In this document: positions 10,640 to 21,445 of the stretch, piece by piece
How the letters are laid out: every line of letters starts with the position of its first letter
How positions within the stretch are numbered: position 1 is the stretch's first letter
The notes under the pieces: generated by a model
What the model was told of the DNA's origin: nothing
What the model saw: only the letters and a program-made list of their open reading frames with translations
Database searches by the model: none
Translations under genes and position numbers: made by a program
Assembly (NCBI GenBank): GCA_023213395.1
Contig: CM041465.1
Span: forward strand, 77,631,741 to 77,695,740
Reading direction: 5' to 3'
Source of the DNA: Cycas panzhihuaensis
Taxonomy: Eukaryota; Cycadophyta
Length of the DNA stretch: 64,000 nucleotides

Positions 10640-11020
10640 TGGTAGGATACCACTCCTTAATGATAATTGCACACCAATATAATAAGCAAATAACTCCAAA
10701 AGAGCACTTATATTGCAATACCCTTCGAGGGGGCAACCTCCCAATTACATGCAAATAACAATGATATTCAAGATATCATACTCTAAGGATTACACAAATA
10801 TATATATGTCTCTATGCTTACTACTCAACCGCCTCCTTATGCATGTGGGATATTACATGAATATATATAGTGCTCAATGACCACTACACAACCTTCTACT
10901 TATGCATGTGGGATATTAAGAAAAGGGAAGAAGTAGAAGAAATAAAGATATAAGAGAGAGAAGAAGTACAAGATATAAGAGAATATAAGAGAAGGTAAGT
11001 TAGGGGTTGGATCCCTAACA
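10640..11020 (-). repeat. 5' LTR of Gypsy-1
   Basis: 381 bp, TGTTAGGGATCC...CCTACCA on the minus strand, with the primer site next to its inner end. It contains the A/T-rich stretch expected of an LTR promoter. No partner LTR is present at the other end of the insert, and nothing resembling it occurs elsewhere in the window. Confidence 0.85.
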
Positions 11021-11025
11021 CTCCA
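11021..11025. other. Target-site duplication CTCCA, right copy (left copy 5076-5080)
   Basis: Identical pentamers flank the insert 5081-11020. Copia-2, a sister copy without this insertion, has one uninterrupted CTCCA at the equivalent position (about 20262), confirming the duplication. Confidence 0.88.
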
Positions 11026-12042
11026 TCTTCTAAAGCCTATTGGGCCTAAATCCCTTCTGTCGATGAAGAATTTACATTTATTTCTATCTTGACTCTTCCA
11101 ATGTTGTCACCAGAAGCTCTTTGGCATGCTCGCATGGACCATACTCACATTGATACACTTAGAGATCTTTCTAACACTCTTCCAAATCTTCTAAAGTTCT
11201 CCTCTAAGCCCTTTAAATGTGAAGCTTGTATCATTGCCAAATCTCATCGACAACCCTTTCCCAAAAGTCAGTGGAAATTGAGCCATTCATTACAATTGGT
11301 ACACTCTGATTTGTGCGGGACAATACCTATTCCTTCACTAAAGGACAAATTATATTACATCTCTTTCATTGACAATTTCACTAGAAAAGTATGGGTAGTT
11401 TTTCTACATAAGAAAGATGAAGCCTTCCGTATATTCAAAGAATTCAAAGCCATCACTAAAAAGAGTTAGGTTATCAACTCAAATGTCTTTGAACTAATAA
11501 TGGTGGCGAATATATCTCACATGAGTTTGAAATCTACCTTCGAGATAATGGCATCAAGCATCAAACAACAGTAGCAGGTACCTCACAACAAAATGGAGTT
11601 GCCGAGCGCATGAATAGGATAATTATGAACATGGCTCAGGCTATGTTGATATACACAAATATATCTACCTACTTATGGGATGAAGCTATCTAGACAGTTG
11701 TTTATTGTATCAATGTTGTTAGCCCATCAAAGGAAGTATAATCACCTAATGAAAAGTGGTCAAAACAAGCCTCTATTATTCACTACTTCAAAAATTTTAG
11801 CTCTATATGTTATGCCCACATTCTAGATGCAAATCGAATTAAACTCTAGCCAAGGGAACTCAAAGGCATCTTTGTTGGATACCTTATGGATAAGAAAGGG
11901 TATAAGGTCTTTATACCTTCACAACGAAAAATTATCATTACTAGAGATGTCATTTTTATGAAGACAAAGGATCAGTTACTTAAATTAGACTCCAAAGAAC
12001 CCTCACACCGCTATAACCATGTTATCAAGTATGATGTTTAGA
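11026..12042 (+). pseudogene. Copia-1 integrase
   Basis: An open frame at 11089-11469 carries the GAG-pre-integrase zinc region (ALWHARMDH...CEAC) and the first catalytic Asp in HSDLCGTIP. Beyond a TAG the same domain continues as TNNGGEYISHEF, where the second catalytic Asp has become Asn (near 11496). It then continues as QQNGVAERMNR, which keeps the catalytic Glu. C-terminal blocks GIFVGYLMDKKGYKVF and RDVIF follow to 12040. The D-to-N change and several stops make it inactive. Confidence 0.88.
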
Positions 12043-12551
12043 TTCTAAAATTTGGGGGATAGGGACATACATAAATTACTCCAAATATTGGAAGCTGATA
12101 ATAGAGCCTTAGAGGATACAAGTTGTGACTCTAAACTAATGAGTGCAGATCCAGCACCATCCTTTGAAGATAGTAGAGTTAACAAAGGCAAATCCATTAT
12201 AGAAGAACCATCCTCTCTACCTTCAGTTGACAAAGGCAAAACAGTGGTAAAAGGACCATCTTCCTCAGACACATAAATATCCTCCTCACAAAATAATTAT
12301 TTCAATGAACAAGATGAGAACTAAGAAGTTGAGGAAATGAGGACCTTATTCCCAACTCGAGGATCTTGAGAAGCCCGCCAACTCAATAAGGATATATGAC
12401 TAGATAAGGTGGGTAAAACTGGCACTGGAAGTGCCCATAGAGCAAGGATGTAGGAATCATTATATACTGAGCTTGAACTGGCAGAACTACACCTTACTCT
12501 TAATGAAGAGCCCCTAATATAACAAGAAGTTGTAAAGCATATAACTTGGAG
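12043..12551 (+). pseudogene. Copia-1 integrase-RT spacer
   Basis: A polar, Ser-rich stretch (open frame 12052-12276) equivalent to the variable linker between integrase and RT in copia polyproteins. The homologous part of Copia-2 stops at about 21445. No enzymatic motif. Confidence 0.6.
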
Positions 12552-14010
12552 AAATGCCATGAATAAAGAGTACTAATCTCTTATCAAGAATGGTACATGG
12601 GAGCCTGTTGATCTACCACTTGGCAGAAAGGTAGTTCAAAATAAATAGGTGTTAAAAAACAAATATACATCAGATGGTACCCTAGAAAAACACAAGGCAA
12701 GGTTGGTAGCTAAAGGATTTACACAAAGAGAAGGTATCAACTACACTAAAATCTTTGCACCTACAACCAAGTGGCCTACAATTAGAACTCTTATGGCCTT
12801 GGCTACTCAACAAGGTTAAAAAATCCACCAACTCAATATTAAGACCGCATTTCTCAATGGAGATATTGAAGAAGAAATTTACATGGCTCAGCTCAAAGGA
12901 TATGAGATCAAAGGTCAAAAGCATAAGGTTTGCAGGCTCAGAAAGTCCTTATACGGCCTTAAATAAGCCCCTCATACTTGGTTTACCAAGTTGTTTGAAA
13001 GAATGAGGCAACTTAGATATGAGGTTTGTGACTACCAAGATATTGATGCAACATTGCTTATCAAGTGCCATAAGGATAAAGTCACTTATCTCATAATCTT
13101 TATGAATGACATGCTAATAGCGGGTAATAGTGAATAGGCAATAAGCCAGCTGAAAAGGGACCTTAGCAAAAAATTTGAATTGTCTGACCTCAGTTTAATG
13201 AAATATTACTTAGGAATTGAAGTAACACAAAAGAATGGAAAATTTTTCCTCTCCTAAGAAAAATACATCAACGATCTTCTAACCAAGTTTCAGTTAGAAG
13301 ACGCTCAACCAATGATGTTACCTATGGACCCTAATACCAAACTCTCAGTTGAAGGTGACACTAGGGAGGCAGATGCAACACTCTATAGGAAACTTGTAGG
13401 TAGTCTAATCTACACTACCAATACAAGGCTAGATATTACACACTCTGTTAGCATTCTTGCTCATTACATGACAAATCCTAAGCAGAATCATTGGCAGGCA
13501 ACATTGCGAGTGTTGAGATACCTTAAGATGACCATCACATATGGTCTGTTATATGAACATAATTCAGACTTCAAGCTTTCTGCATATATAGACTCAGACT
13601 TTACAGGAGATAAAGATACAAGAAGATCTATGTCTGGGTATGTAATGTTTCTTAGAATAGCACCAATATCATGGAGATCTAGACGGTAGAAGATAATTGC
13701 AGATTCAACTATTGAAGCTGAATATATTACTACTTCTCAGACTAGCAAGGAGGTGATATGGCTTAAAAATTTATTGGAAACATTGAATATCACCCAAACA
13801 AGTCCTACCGGTCTTCATGTAGATAATCAATCAGTAATTTGCATGGTGAAAAATCTTTTATTTCATGATCGTACCAAATACATAAGTACAAAAGTCCACA
13901 AGATTAGAGAACTTGTTTATGATGGCATAATTTAAATGGAATACTTCCCCAAAGCAGATCACGTGGCCAATATCTTCACTAAACCACTACAAAAGGTGAA
14001 GTTTGAATAG
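12552..14010 (+). pseudogene. Copia-1 reverse transcriptase and RNase H
   Basis: Begins KNGTWEPVDLPLGRK, then KHKARLVAKGFTQREGINY and [16 protein letters not shown]. The catalytic YVDD box reads FMND at 13099-13110, so one essential Asp is Asn. Later blocks YYLGIEVTQ, YRKLVGSLIYTTNTRLDI, and the RNase H motifs AYIDSDFTGDKDTRRSMSG and DSTIEAEYITTS are clear. The C-terminus ends VANIFTKPLQKVKFE. At least eight in-frame stops break it. In life this polypeptide copied the element's RNA into DNA. Confidence 0.92.
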
Positions 14011-14490
14011 TTTCGAAGGTAGCTCATCCTTAGGGCCTCCATCTTCGATTGATCAATGAAGATGGCAACAGGATGATCATACTCTATTCTCTTCATGAAA
14101 ACCCCTTGTGGGCACAAAAGAATAAGAGTAAGTCTCTTCTCCATCCTATTTGTGAAAACTTCATGTGGACACGAAAGGATAAGGGTTGTACTAGTTTTAG
14201 AAAATCAAAACCTGTGAAAACATGAAAGGACATTGGGGATGACCAAATGGTATATGGAGACTTAGCAGATTAAGTTGCACATTTAAGCTGTTTGGCTATC
14301 AAGCTACATCAAAGAGCCACCTTAGCCATTTTGATTTATAAAAAGGGCTATAGATCTTAGAAAGTCTATGGGTTTTTATTCCCTATGAGGGTTTTCCTAC
14401 AAAAATGTCATTTACAATTTCAATGAGGCTCAAATGAAGACCTCATAGAATAGATTTTCTCAAAAATGACCTTCCACCATTAAGGGGGGG
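14011..14490 (+). other. Copia-1 3' untranslated region and polypurine tract
   Basis: Non-coding. It contains two copies of a 'tgtgggcacaaaag'-like segment (about 14106 and 14164). It ends in the G-run TAAGGGGGGG (14481-14490), the primer for plus-strand synthesis, 2 nt before the 3' LTR. Confidence 0.8.
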
Positions 14491-14492
14491 AT

Positions 14493-14803
14493 TGAAAGAG
14501 GTTAATGTATCAAGGTCATTTGTGTAGATTAATTATATAACCTTAGGATGTATTGATTAGCATTAGCCTCTTAATGAAATGCACTTTATGTGTATTTTGA
14601 TGTAATTTTAGGTTTATATCATTAGGTGGGAAAATTCTATCCCTAATGCTCACCCTCAATAAGAAAAGGTGAAATCTCAAGGAGGGAGTAATTATTCATT
14701 CTCACCTCCAAGCTTGCTCTCATATCTTATTTCATTCTTTTTCATTCTCCATTTCCGTTGTATACATGTGAGTGATTTATTCCCTAGATCCATCCTTCCT
14801 TCA
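14493..14803 (+). repeat. 3' LTR of Copia-1
   Basis: 311 bp, partner of 1346-1654, TGAAAGAGG to CCTTCA. Confidence 0.92.
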
Positions 14804-16565
14804 TTTGGTTGGTTTCCACTTGTATATTTTCCATGGTTCACTTTCATATATATGCTAAGTGATCTAGGATACTTCTAGGCCTTCCCCCTGAAGGCCCATC
14901 CTCATCTTCTCTCATTGCTACTCTTACACTTTATGAAATGTACAAAACCTTAATTACTAATCTTGACACCCCATTTAAGACTCCTAATATCAATAATCCT
15001 TTTAAATATGAGGAAGAACTACTATTATACAAGATCTCTGTGAGGGAAGCCTTTCACCCATTTTGAAATACACCTTTCAAAGGAGTTACCATGCCTCCTC
15101 ACACTTACTATGTAGATTATGAGATACCTATCCCTCATGATGAGGGACATGAAGTATCCATTGTACATCCCCCTCCTATGATAACACATCCCTTTGGGCA
15201 AGTTGTATGCCTTATCACCTCAACTTATACTAGCTCATATATCACTACATAGGAATGGGGAAATCACATATTTACACTGCATCTCCTTATTATGCATTAA
15301 ACTTAGTGGTTATTCTCAAGGTCCTCACGATCTATCCTTTATGGATTAGCAGTTAACTCCTCCTTTTGAGATATTTCAGATGGGTTCTTAAGGGAGACTT
15401 GCTCTCCCTACTTAGGATGTTATATCTATCTCTTTTCTTCTATATCAACCTATCTTTCCTCCACTACCTAGAGGTGCTTCTCCACCTATTAGAGATAATC
15501 ATTCCTCATAAGGTAACTCTTTCAATCAAGTCACCTAAGAACATGAACCTCTTGCTTGACTTTTTACCCCTTAACCATCTTCATATGCCTATTCCATATA
15601 ACCTTCATACATATCAAAAACTAATCAACAAGTCCCATAGTTATATGTTTCTCATCCTTGGCAAGCTCCCATTGATTCTTATACCCCATAACTTGTAATT
15701 AGCCAATAAGTTCACTTAGGCTAACTTAATGGTTATGGGCCATATCCTCCCCATATGTCTCATCACCCAGGAGCCTTCTTACACTAGGGGGCATTCACTT
15801 CTCACATTCCCATTATACCTCATTCTAGACTTGTGGGATCTTAGCCTTATCTCTCTTATCTTATGTACCCTACTTATGCTGAGGTAATGGAATACCAAGA
15901 TCATACCTAAGTGGTACCTTAACTATCCTTATTACTAAGGGCCAAGAGGTCATATCTAGATTATAGAATTAGTCCCTTTCAATAAGAGATCTTTCTTTCT
16001 TTGCTTCCTTCCTTTGTTCTTAAGTTACCTAAGTTCATGGCCAAATCAACCTAGGAACTAACTACCATATTAAAGCATTTGAACTTACATGCATTGATTA
16101 TTTACCCTATGGCTATATGATGATATAACTCTTTTCCAAGACTCTTTAAGGTGATACCTTAAAATAGTTTTATAAATTAAAGCCTATATCTATCTACTCT
16201 TTCTAGTAATTGGTAGATACTTTACTTAGTTATTTTAATTGTGTTTTCCCTTTTGATACAGGGATCAGATCCTTATTGTCCATTAAATAAGGATTAGAGG
16301 ATTCACATGACTTTATTTATTATTTTCAAGACCTAGTTTATACTTCTCAAGCCCCCTTAGACAATAACTTACACTATGACTTGTTCACTACTGCGTTGAG
16401 ACTCCAACCTTGAGGTCCTTAAGTTAATACCCATATCATATGAGGATGTAATTGAGAAGTGTCTTTCTTTTAAGCCATTTGAAATAAAATCAAGAATAAA
16501 AAAACTAACTAAACCCCTTACTTCTAAAGAGAAATATGGCTCTTCAATAAAATTAAAGATGCTTC
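14804..16565 (+). pseudogene. Family-A gag remnant (copy 1)
   Basis: Resumes family A after Copia-1. It is collinear with the reverse complement of about 27000-28640. Examples are 'ggcccatcctcatc' near 14893 versus 28590, 'attctcaaggtcctca' near 15312 versus 28184, and the Leu/Tyr-rich block 16300-16520 (FQDLVYTSQAPLDNNLHYDLF) versus 27080-27180. No frame is open for long. The late part resembles the end of a large gypsy capsid region; the middle is Pro/Tyr-rich. It is cut at 16565 by Copia-2 and its continuation is not found downstream. I cannot assign the lineage securely. Confidence 0.55.
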
Positions 16566-16874
16566 TGAAAGAGGTTAATGTATCAAGGTCATTTTTGTAG
16601 ATTAATTAAGTGACCTTAAGGTATATTGTTAGTGTTAGTCTCTTAGTGAAATGCATCTTATATGAATTTGGTTATAACTTTAGGTTCCTATCATTAAATG
16701 GCAAAATCATAGCCCTAATGCTCACCCTCAATAATAAAAGATGAAATCTCAAGAAGGGAGTCATTATTCATTCTCACCTTCAAGTTTTACTCTCATATCA
16801 TATTTTCATCTCTTTTTTATTCTCCATTACCATTGTATATATGTGAGCGATTTATTCCCTAGATCCATCCCTCA
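16566..16874 (+). repeat. 5' LTR of Copia-2
   Basis: 309 bp, TGAAAGAGG to CCCTCA, clearly homologous to both Copia-1 LTRs. Confidence 0.9.
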
Positions 16875-16876
16875 TG

Positions 16877-16894
16877 TGGTATCAGAGCTAGAAG
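16877..16894 (+). other. Primer-binding site of Copia-2
   Basis: TGGTATCAGAGCTAG, two bases after the LTR, initiator-Met type. It is better preserved than that of Copia-1. Confidence 0.88.
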
Positions 16895-18835
16895 GGGATT
16901 TATTCACTACATTCCACTTGCATAGAATCATTTTGCCTCATTTACCTTTAATATGAAGTATTAAGAGTACACTCATTATTTTTAAAGTTTTGAGAGTTTT
17001 TTTATTATAAAAATCTTATATTTTATTTACAGCATCTTTTAATATCCTCTATTTATTTACAGGTACATTAATGATTAAAGTTGTAAGCTATAAAGTGGTT
17101 TCCTAATTTTAGGCTCTTAGAAAAATGTTAACTTTTTATTAACCTTTATAGCTAATTTTAAATTTTATTAAAGGAGATTCTATTAATTTTTTATCATAAA
17201 TCAATTATTAGTTATAAAATATATGCTATAAAGTTGTAGGAAAAAATTTTAGGTACTTGTAGGTGGTAGAAATAAGCCTAAGCCATTCAGAAAAAAGGTT
17301 GTTTAGCCCTACGAGAGGTAAAAATTAAAATTTATCCATTTTAGCTAAAATTTTATAGTGAGAGATGCCCAAGCAAGACAAAAAAATTTGTCTTCTACAC
17401 CATCTCTAGATTCTTCCTTGATCAACCTTAAAAAGTAGAAGTTAATTCGACCCTAATCTGACTATTTTTTTAAGAAATTTTCTCAAAATTTTTAATGCAT
17501 GTTAAAATTTCTTAAGGGATTTAATAGATATAGCCTTAAGGAATTTAACAAATCAAGTTTTATTAGATTTGATACACTAGACAGAGAGAGATTTCTTTAA
17601 AATTTAGATTTCTACTAAAGAAAGTCTTATAGGAGTTTCGACAAGTTTCAGACTATTTCTGCTTATTTTTAGAAGTTTTGCTAGAAAACTTGTTGACTCA
17701 CCATAGAGATATCTATCAACTAGGAGAGTGAAGTTTAAAGCCAAAATATTTCAATCGTTTCATATGGTTGCATAGCCATATAAAAGGTTTTAATAGAATA
17801 TTCAAATTCCTCTCACTTTTCCTAATACTTTATCTCTTTATCAAAATTTAAGTTTAGAAGTAAAATTTTAAGTTTTATTTTTTGTTTTTCTTCCTTTTCT
17901 TAACAAAAAATAACAAGTTTTTCAAATAATAAAAGTAAAAAATAAATAAAAACCTCATTGTATAGTAAAATACCTAGATCATAGAAAAATCTAGTGTTTA
18001 TACTTAGCATCTTTGCATATATATTCATGTACATATACATTGATAAACAAAAGTATAAAAGCAAATATTAACACATTAGCAATTCATTTCAACAATATAA
18101 ATGCAAACATATTTATATATTCCCTAAAATGAATCCATTACATTTGATTTATATCAGCAGTTCTTGACTTGTGTGCACACTCACCTTGGTTGAAATAGAC
18201 CATGGTTGGCCCAAGTTCAGCCCCTAAGGGAGATGTGAGTTTCATGTTGGGTCTGGTCTTGACCAGAATATTGGTGGAATGATAAGTTAGCTATATCTAT
18301 GAGTTTCTTTTAGGGATTATCCTGATAACTAGCCAGGACAACTAAAATCTTAGTGTAAGATTAAAATCAACCCAGTCCAATATTTGTCATAGCTGTGGGA
18401 TACACATGTACTGATTGAATCTTTAGAGGAGGTATATAGCTATTCACTAGTGAATTGGGAGTACCTAGGCTTTACTATGACTTGGATTTCATCACCAAGC
18501 GTAGGTGCGGGTATCGAAAGTGAAGGCCTTAATTGTATACTAGAAGCCTTAGGCAACAAAACCTTACCTACATTTAAACATAAGTTAGAGGTTAGTGGCA
18601 TGACACATTACTACTCTCTTCTAGCTCTATATTAAGCCTCATTCTTATATCATTGATTATTCTTATTCTTCATAGTTATTAAAAAATACTTAATTATTGC
18701 TTGCCTTCTTATCATAACATTCATTTCTATATCCCTATTACGTTAGATGTACTATCCATATGTATCAATGGCACATACTTCTATCATCTCTTCTACTTCT
18801 TCATCATTATTATATTATCTCAATTCAAGTAGAAA
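16895..18835 (+). other. Copia-2 leader, non-coding
   Basis: Collinear with the Copia-1 leader in the second half; very AT-rich in the first. No gene seen. Confidence 0.65.
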
Positions 18836-20235
18836 GTCAACTACATATTGAAAGAAAAAGAAAATTGGGATTTATGGTACACTATAGTTAAAAATACTAC
18901 AAAGTATAAAGACCTTTAGAGAGCCCACTTGCAACTTATACCCATCATACTTACAACAACTACAACACCTTCTTCTAATAAAATCGCTCCAATAGCTCTT
19001 ATAGATGTTATAACCAAACTACAATAGGAGATAGATGATGAAAAGATTTGTGTAGGAATTATGTTGGTTATTGATCACTCCTTGCATAACTTGATTAATG
19101 AAGAGCAACATGATACAACCTAGAAGGTCCTTGAAGTTCTCAAGAAAAACTTTGATAGCAAGTCAAACTTAGAATTTGTTCATCTTGTTCTAAAAATGAA
19201 TAAATTAAAAATGTAGAAGGGACAAGATCATGAAAAATTAAATCTCCTTCAATTAATAAAACAAGCAATAGACAAAGATTTTAAGACCCAATGCATCACT
19301 TAAGTATTCTTGATCTAATCATATCTATATATCCCTTGGAAGTCTTCAATTTAGTGAAACATTAAAGACAGTTAACTTTAAAGCTTGCTAAGAAGTTCAT
19401 AGAATTTGATAAGACCTTTCATACTAACTTTATAGCCTCTGAGTTAAGAGGAAGAGAAAGAAACATAGAAAATTGCCCACAAGATCAATCAAACCCTCAG
19501 TCATAGCCTCAATAGTCTCAAGGCCAAGGACCACCTCAACAAAAACCAAGATAGTTAGGCCAAACCAGCATATCTTTAGGGACTAGCAATTAAATTATTA
19601 TGTATGATCAGTGTAACTATAAATGACACTTTGCAAAAGATTGTAGAACTACTACTTATAAGTTAGCTAAGCTCCAACCAAAGCATAGAACTCATAATAT
19701 TATAAAAACTTGTGAAGAATCATTTAGTGGTGTAGGTTTTGTACAAGCATACTTTCAAAGAATTAATGAATTTTTAGTATTAAATACTATTGACCAACTA
19801 CAACGATACTTTGAAGCTTGATGTAGATATATCACTTATGAATTCTCTTCACTAATGCCAAGTCCTATGAATTGTAAATAGTGTTGCTTCAATTGATAGA
19901 TAGTGGATCATGGGTATAGGTGTAACTCAACATATGACATGTAATCACAGTTTATATCAAACATTTGACTCAAATAATTAAGGAGTTACTCACATGACTG
20001 ACAAATCACAATAACCTATTAAAGGAATTGGTAACATTTGCTTGAAACTCTAAAGTTTAAGAGATTTTACATTGCTTGATGTCTTATACATACCCAATCT
20101 CAAATAAAACCTACTCTCCTTATCCACACTTATCTCTCATAGATTTAATCTAAGTGTAACTATAAATGATAAAACTCTTTCGATCATTCACCCTCCAAAT
20201 GATTGAGTGGTCTTGACTAGATATCTCATTAGTAA
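18836..20235 (+). pseudogene. Copia-2 gag-protease remnant
   Basis: Same gag blocks as Copia-1 (ERKRKLGFMVH-like start near 18855, then INEEQHDTT*KVLEVLKK near 19100). The CCHC knuckle is near 19600-19640, and the protease at about 19905-19940 reads WIMGIGVTQHMT. The active-site D-T-G-A has thus become G-I-G-V, abolishing catalysis. Many stops. Confidence 0.8.
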
Positions 20236-21300
20236 ACTCTTTTGATTAAATGGCTCTCCATCTTCTGAAGCCCATTGTGCCTAAAGCCCTTGTTCCAATG
20301 AAAAATTTATGTTTAACACCATCTTGAACCACCCAATATTGTCACCATAAGCTCTTTGGCATGATCACATGGGCCATGTTCACATCGATAAACTTAGAGA
20401 TCTTTGTAACACTCTTCCAAGTCTTTTAAAGTTCTCCTCTAATACCTTCAAATGTAAAGCTTATATTAGTACCAAATCTCATCGACAACCCTTTCCTAAA
20501 AGTCAATGGAAATCAAGCCATCCATTACAATTGACACACTCTGATCTATGTGGACTAATGTCCATTCCTTCACTAAAGGGCAAGTTATATTACATCTCTT
20601 TCATTGATGATTTTACTAGGAAAGTATGGGTAGCTTTTCTATATAAGAAAGATGAAGCCTTCCATGTATTCAAAGAATTCAAAGCCTGCACTAAAAAAGA
20701 GTGAGGTTATCAACTCAAATATCTTCGAACTGATAATAGTGGTGAATGTACCTAACATGAGTTTAAAATCTACCTTTGAGATAATGGCATCAAACATTAA
20801 ACAATAGTAGTAGGTACTCTATAGTAAAATAGAGATACCAAGTGTATGAATAGGACAATAATGGAAATGGCTCAAGTTATGTTGGTATACAAAAATATAC
20901 CTCCCTGCTTATGGGCCAAAGCCATTTGGATAGTTGTTTATTGTATTAATGCTATTAGCCCATCAAAGGAAGGATAATCACCTAATGAAAAATAGTCAAG
21001 ACAAGCCCCCATTATTTACTACTTTAAAATTTTTGGCTCTATATGCTATGCCCACATTTTGGATGCAAATCAAAATAAACTCTAGACAAGGGTACTTAAA
21101 GGTATCTTTGTTGGATACCCTATGGACAAGAAAAGGTATAAGGTCTTTATACCTTTACAATAAAAAGTCATTGTTACCAAAGATGTCATTTTTGCAGAGA
21201 TGGAAGACCATTTGCTTAGACTAGACTCCAAAATACCCTCACGTTACTACAATCATATTATCGAGTATGATATTTAGATTCCAATTTTTGGGGGGATAGG
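20236..21300 (+). pseudogene. Copia-2 integrase remnant
   Basis: The open frame 20369-20704 covers the zinc-binding part and first Asp (HSDLCGLMSIPSLKGKLYYI). The second catalytic Asp survives in RTDNSGE near 20735, but the Glu block is scrambled (NRDTKCMNR near 20840), with the Glu replaced by Lys. The C-terminal GIFVGYPMDKKRYKVF is visible near 21100. The sequence at about 20250-20280 shows the intact target into which the Gypsy-1/TRIM block was inserted in Copia-1. Confidence 0.85.
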
Positions 21301-21445
21301 ACACATATAAATAACTCCAAATATTGGAAGCTGATAATAGAGCCCTAGAGAATATAAGCTGTGACTCTGAACTGATGAGTACACATCTATCACCATCCTT
21401 TGAAGATAACAGAGTTGACAAAGACCAAACTTTGGTAGAAGAATA

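Larger units (their letters stand above)
5081..11020 (-). mobile_element. Chimeric nested insert: chromodomain gypsy plus TRIM replacing its 3' LTR
   Basis: This block interrupts Copia-1 between protease and integrase. The flanking CTCCA at 5076-5080 and 11021-11025 is a 5-bp target duplication. The uninterrupted site survives in Copia-2 near 20258-20270, where 'ggctctccatcttctgaag' is continuous. The right end is a 381-bp gypsy 5' LTR; the left end is a 73-bp LTR belonging to an unrelated TRIM-like unit. The gypsy 3' untranslated region, polypurine tract and 3' LTR are missing, and the TRIM starts 9 nt after the polyprotein stop codon. Left and right ends are therefore heterologous yet share one duplication. 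Confidence 0.85.
1346..14803 (+). mobile_element. Copia-1, Ty1-copia LTR retrotransposon with nested insertion
   Basis: Complete copia structure: 5' LTR, initiator-Met primer site, long leader, gag, protease, integrase, reverse transcriptase/RNase H, polypurine tract and 3' LTR. The domain order integrase before RT defines copia. The two LTRs agree at about nine in ten positions by eye, so the insertion is old. Flanks are TTTTG on the left and TTTGG on the right, a possible decayed 5-bp target duplication. It sits in the leader of family-A copy 1, as shown by the uninterrupted homologue on the minus strand near 28700. Coding frames carry many stops, and RT and integrase each lack a catalytic Asp. 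A second retroelement block occupies 5081-11020. Confidence 0.92.
16566..21445 (+). mobile_element. Copia-2, 3'-truncated sister of Copia-1
   Basis: 5' LTR, primer site, leader, gag, protease and integrase, collinear with Copia-1 without the gypsy insert. It breaks off at about 21445 in the integrase-RT spacer, where sequence of a different copia family (Copia-3) begins. No RT, RNase H or 3' LTR of this family follows. It is more decayed than Copia-1. Its main value is as an empty-site reference for the insertion in Copia-1. Confidence 0.88.
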
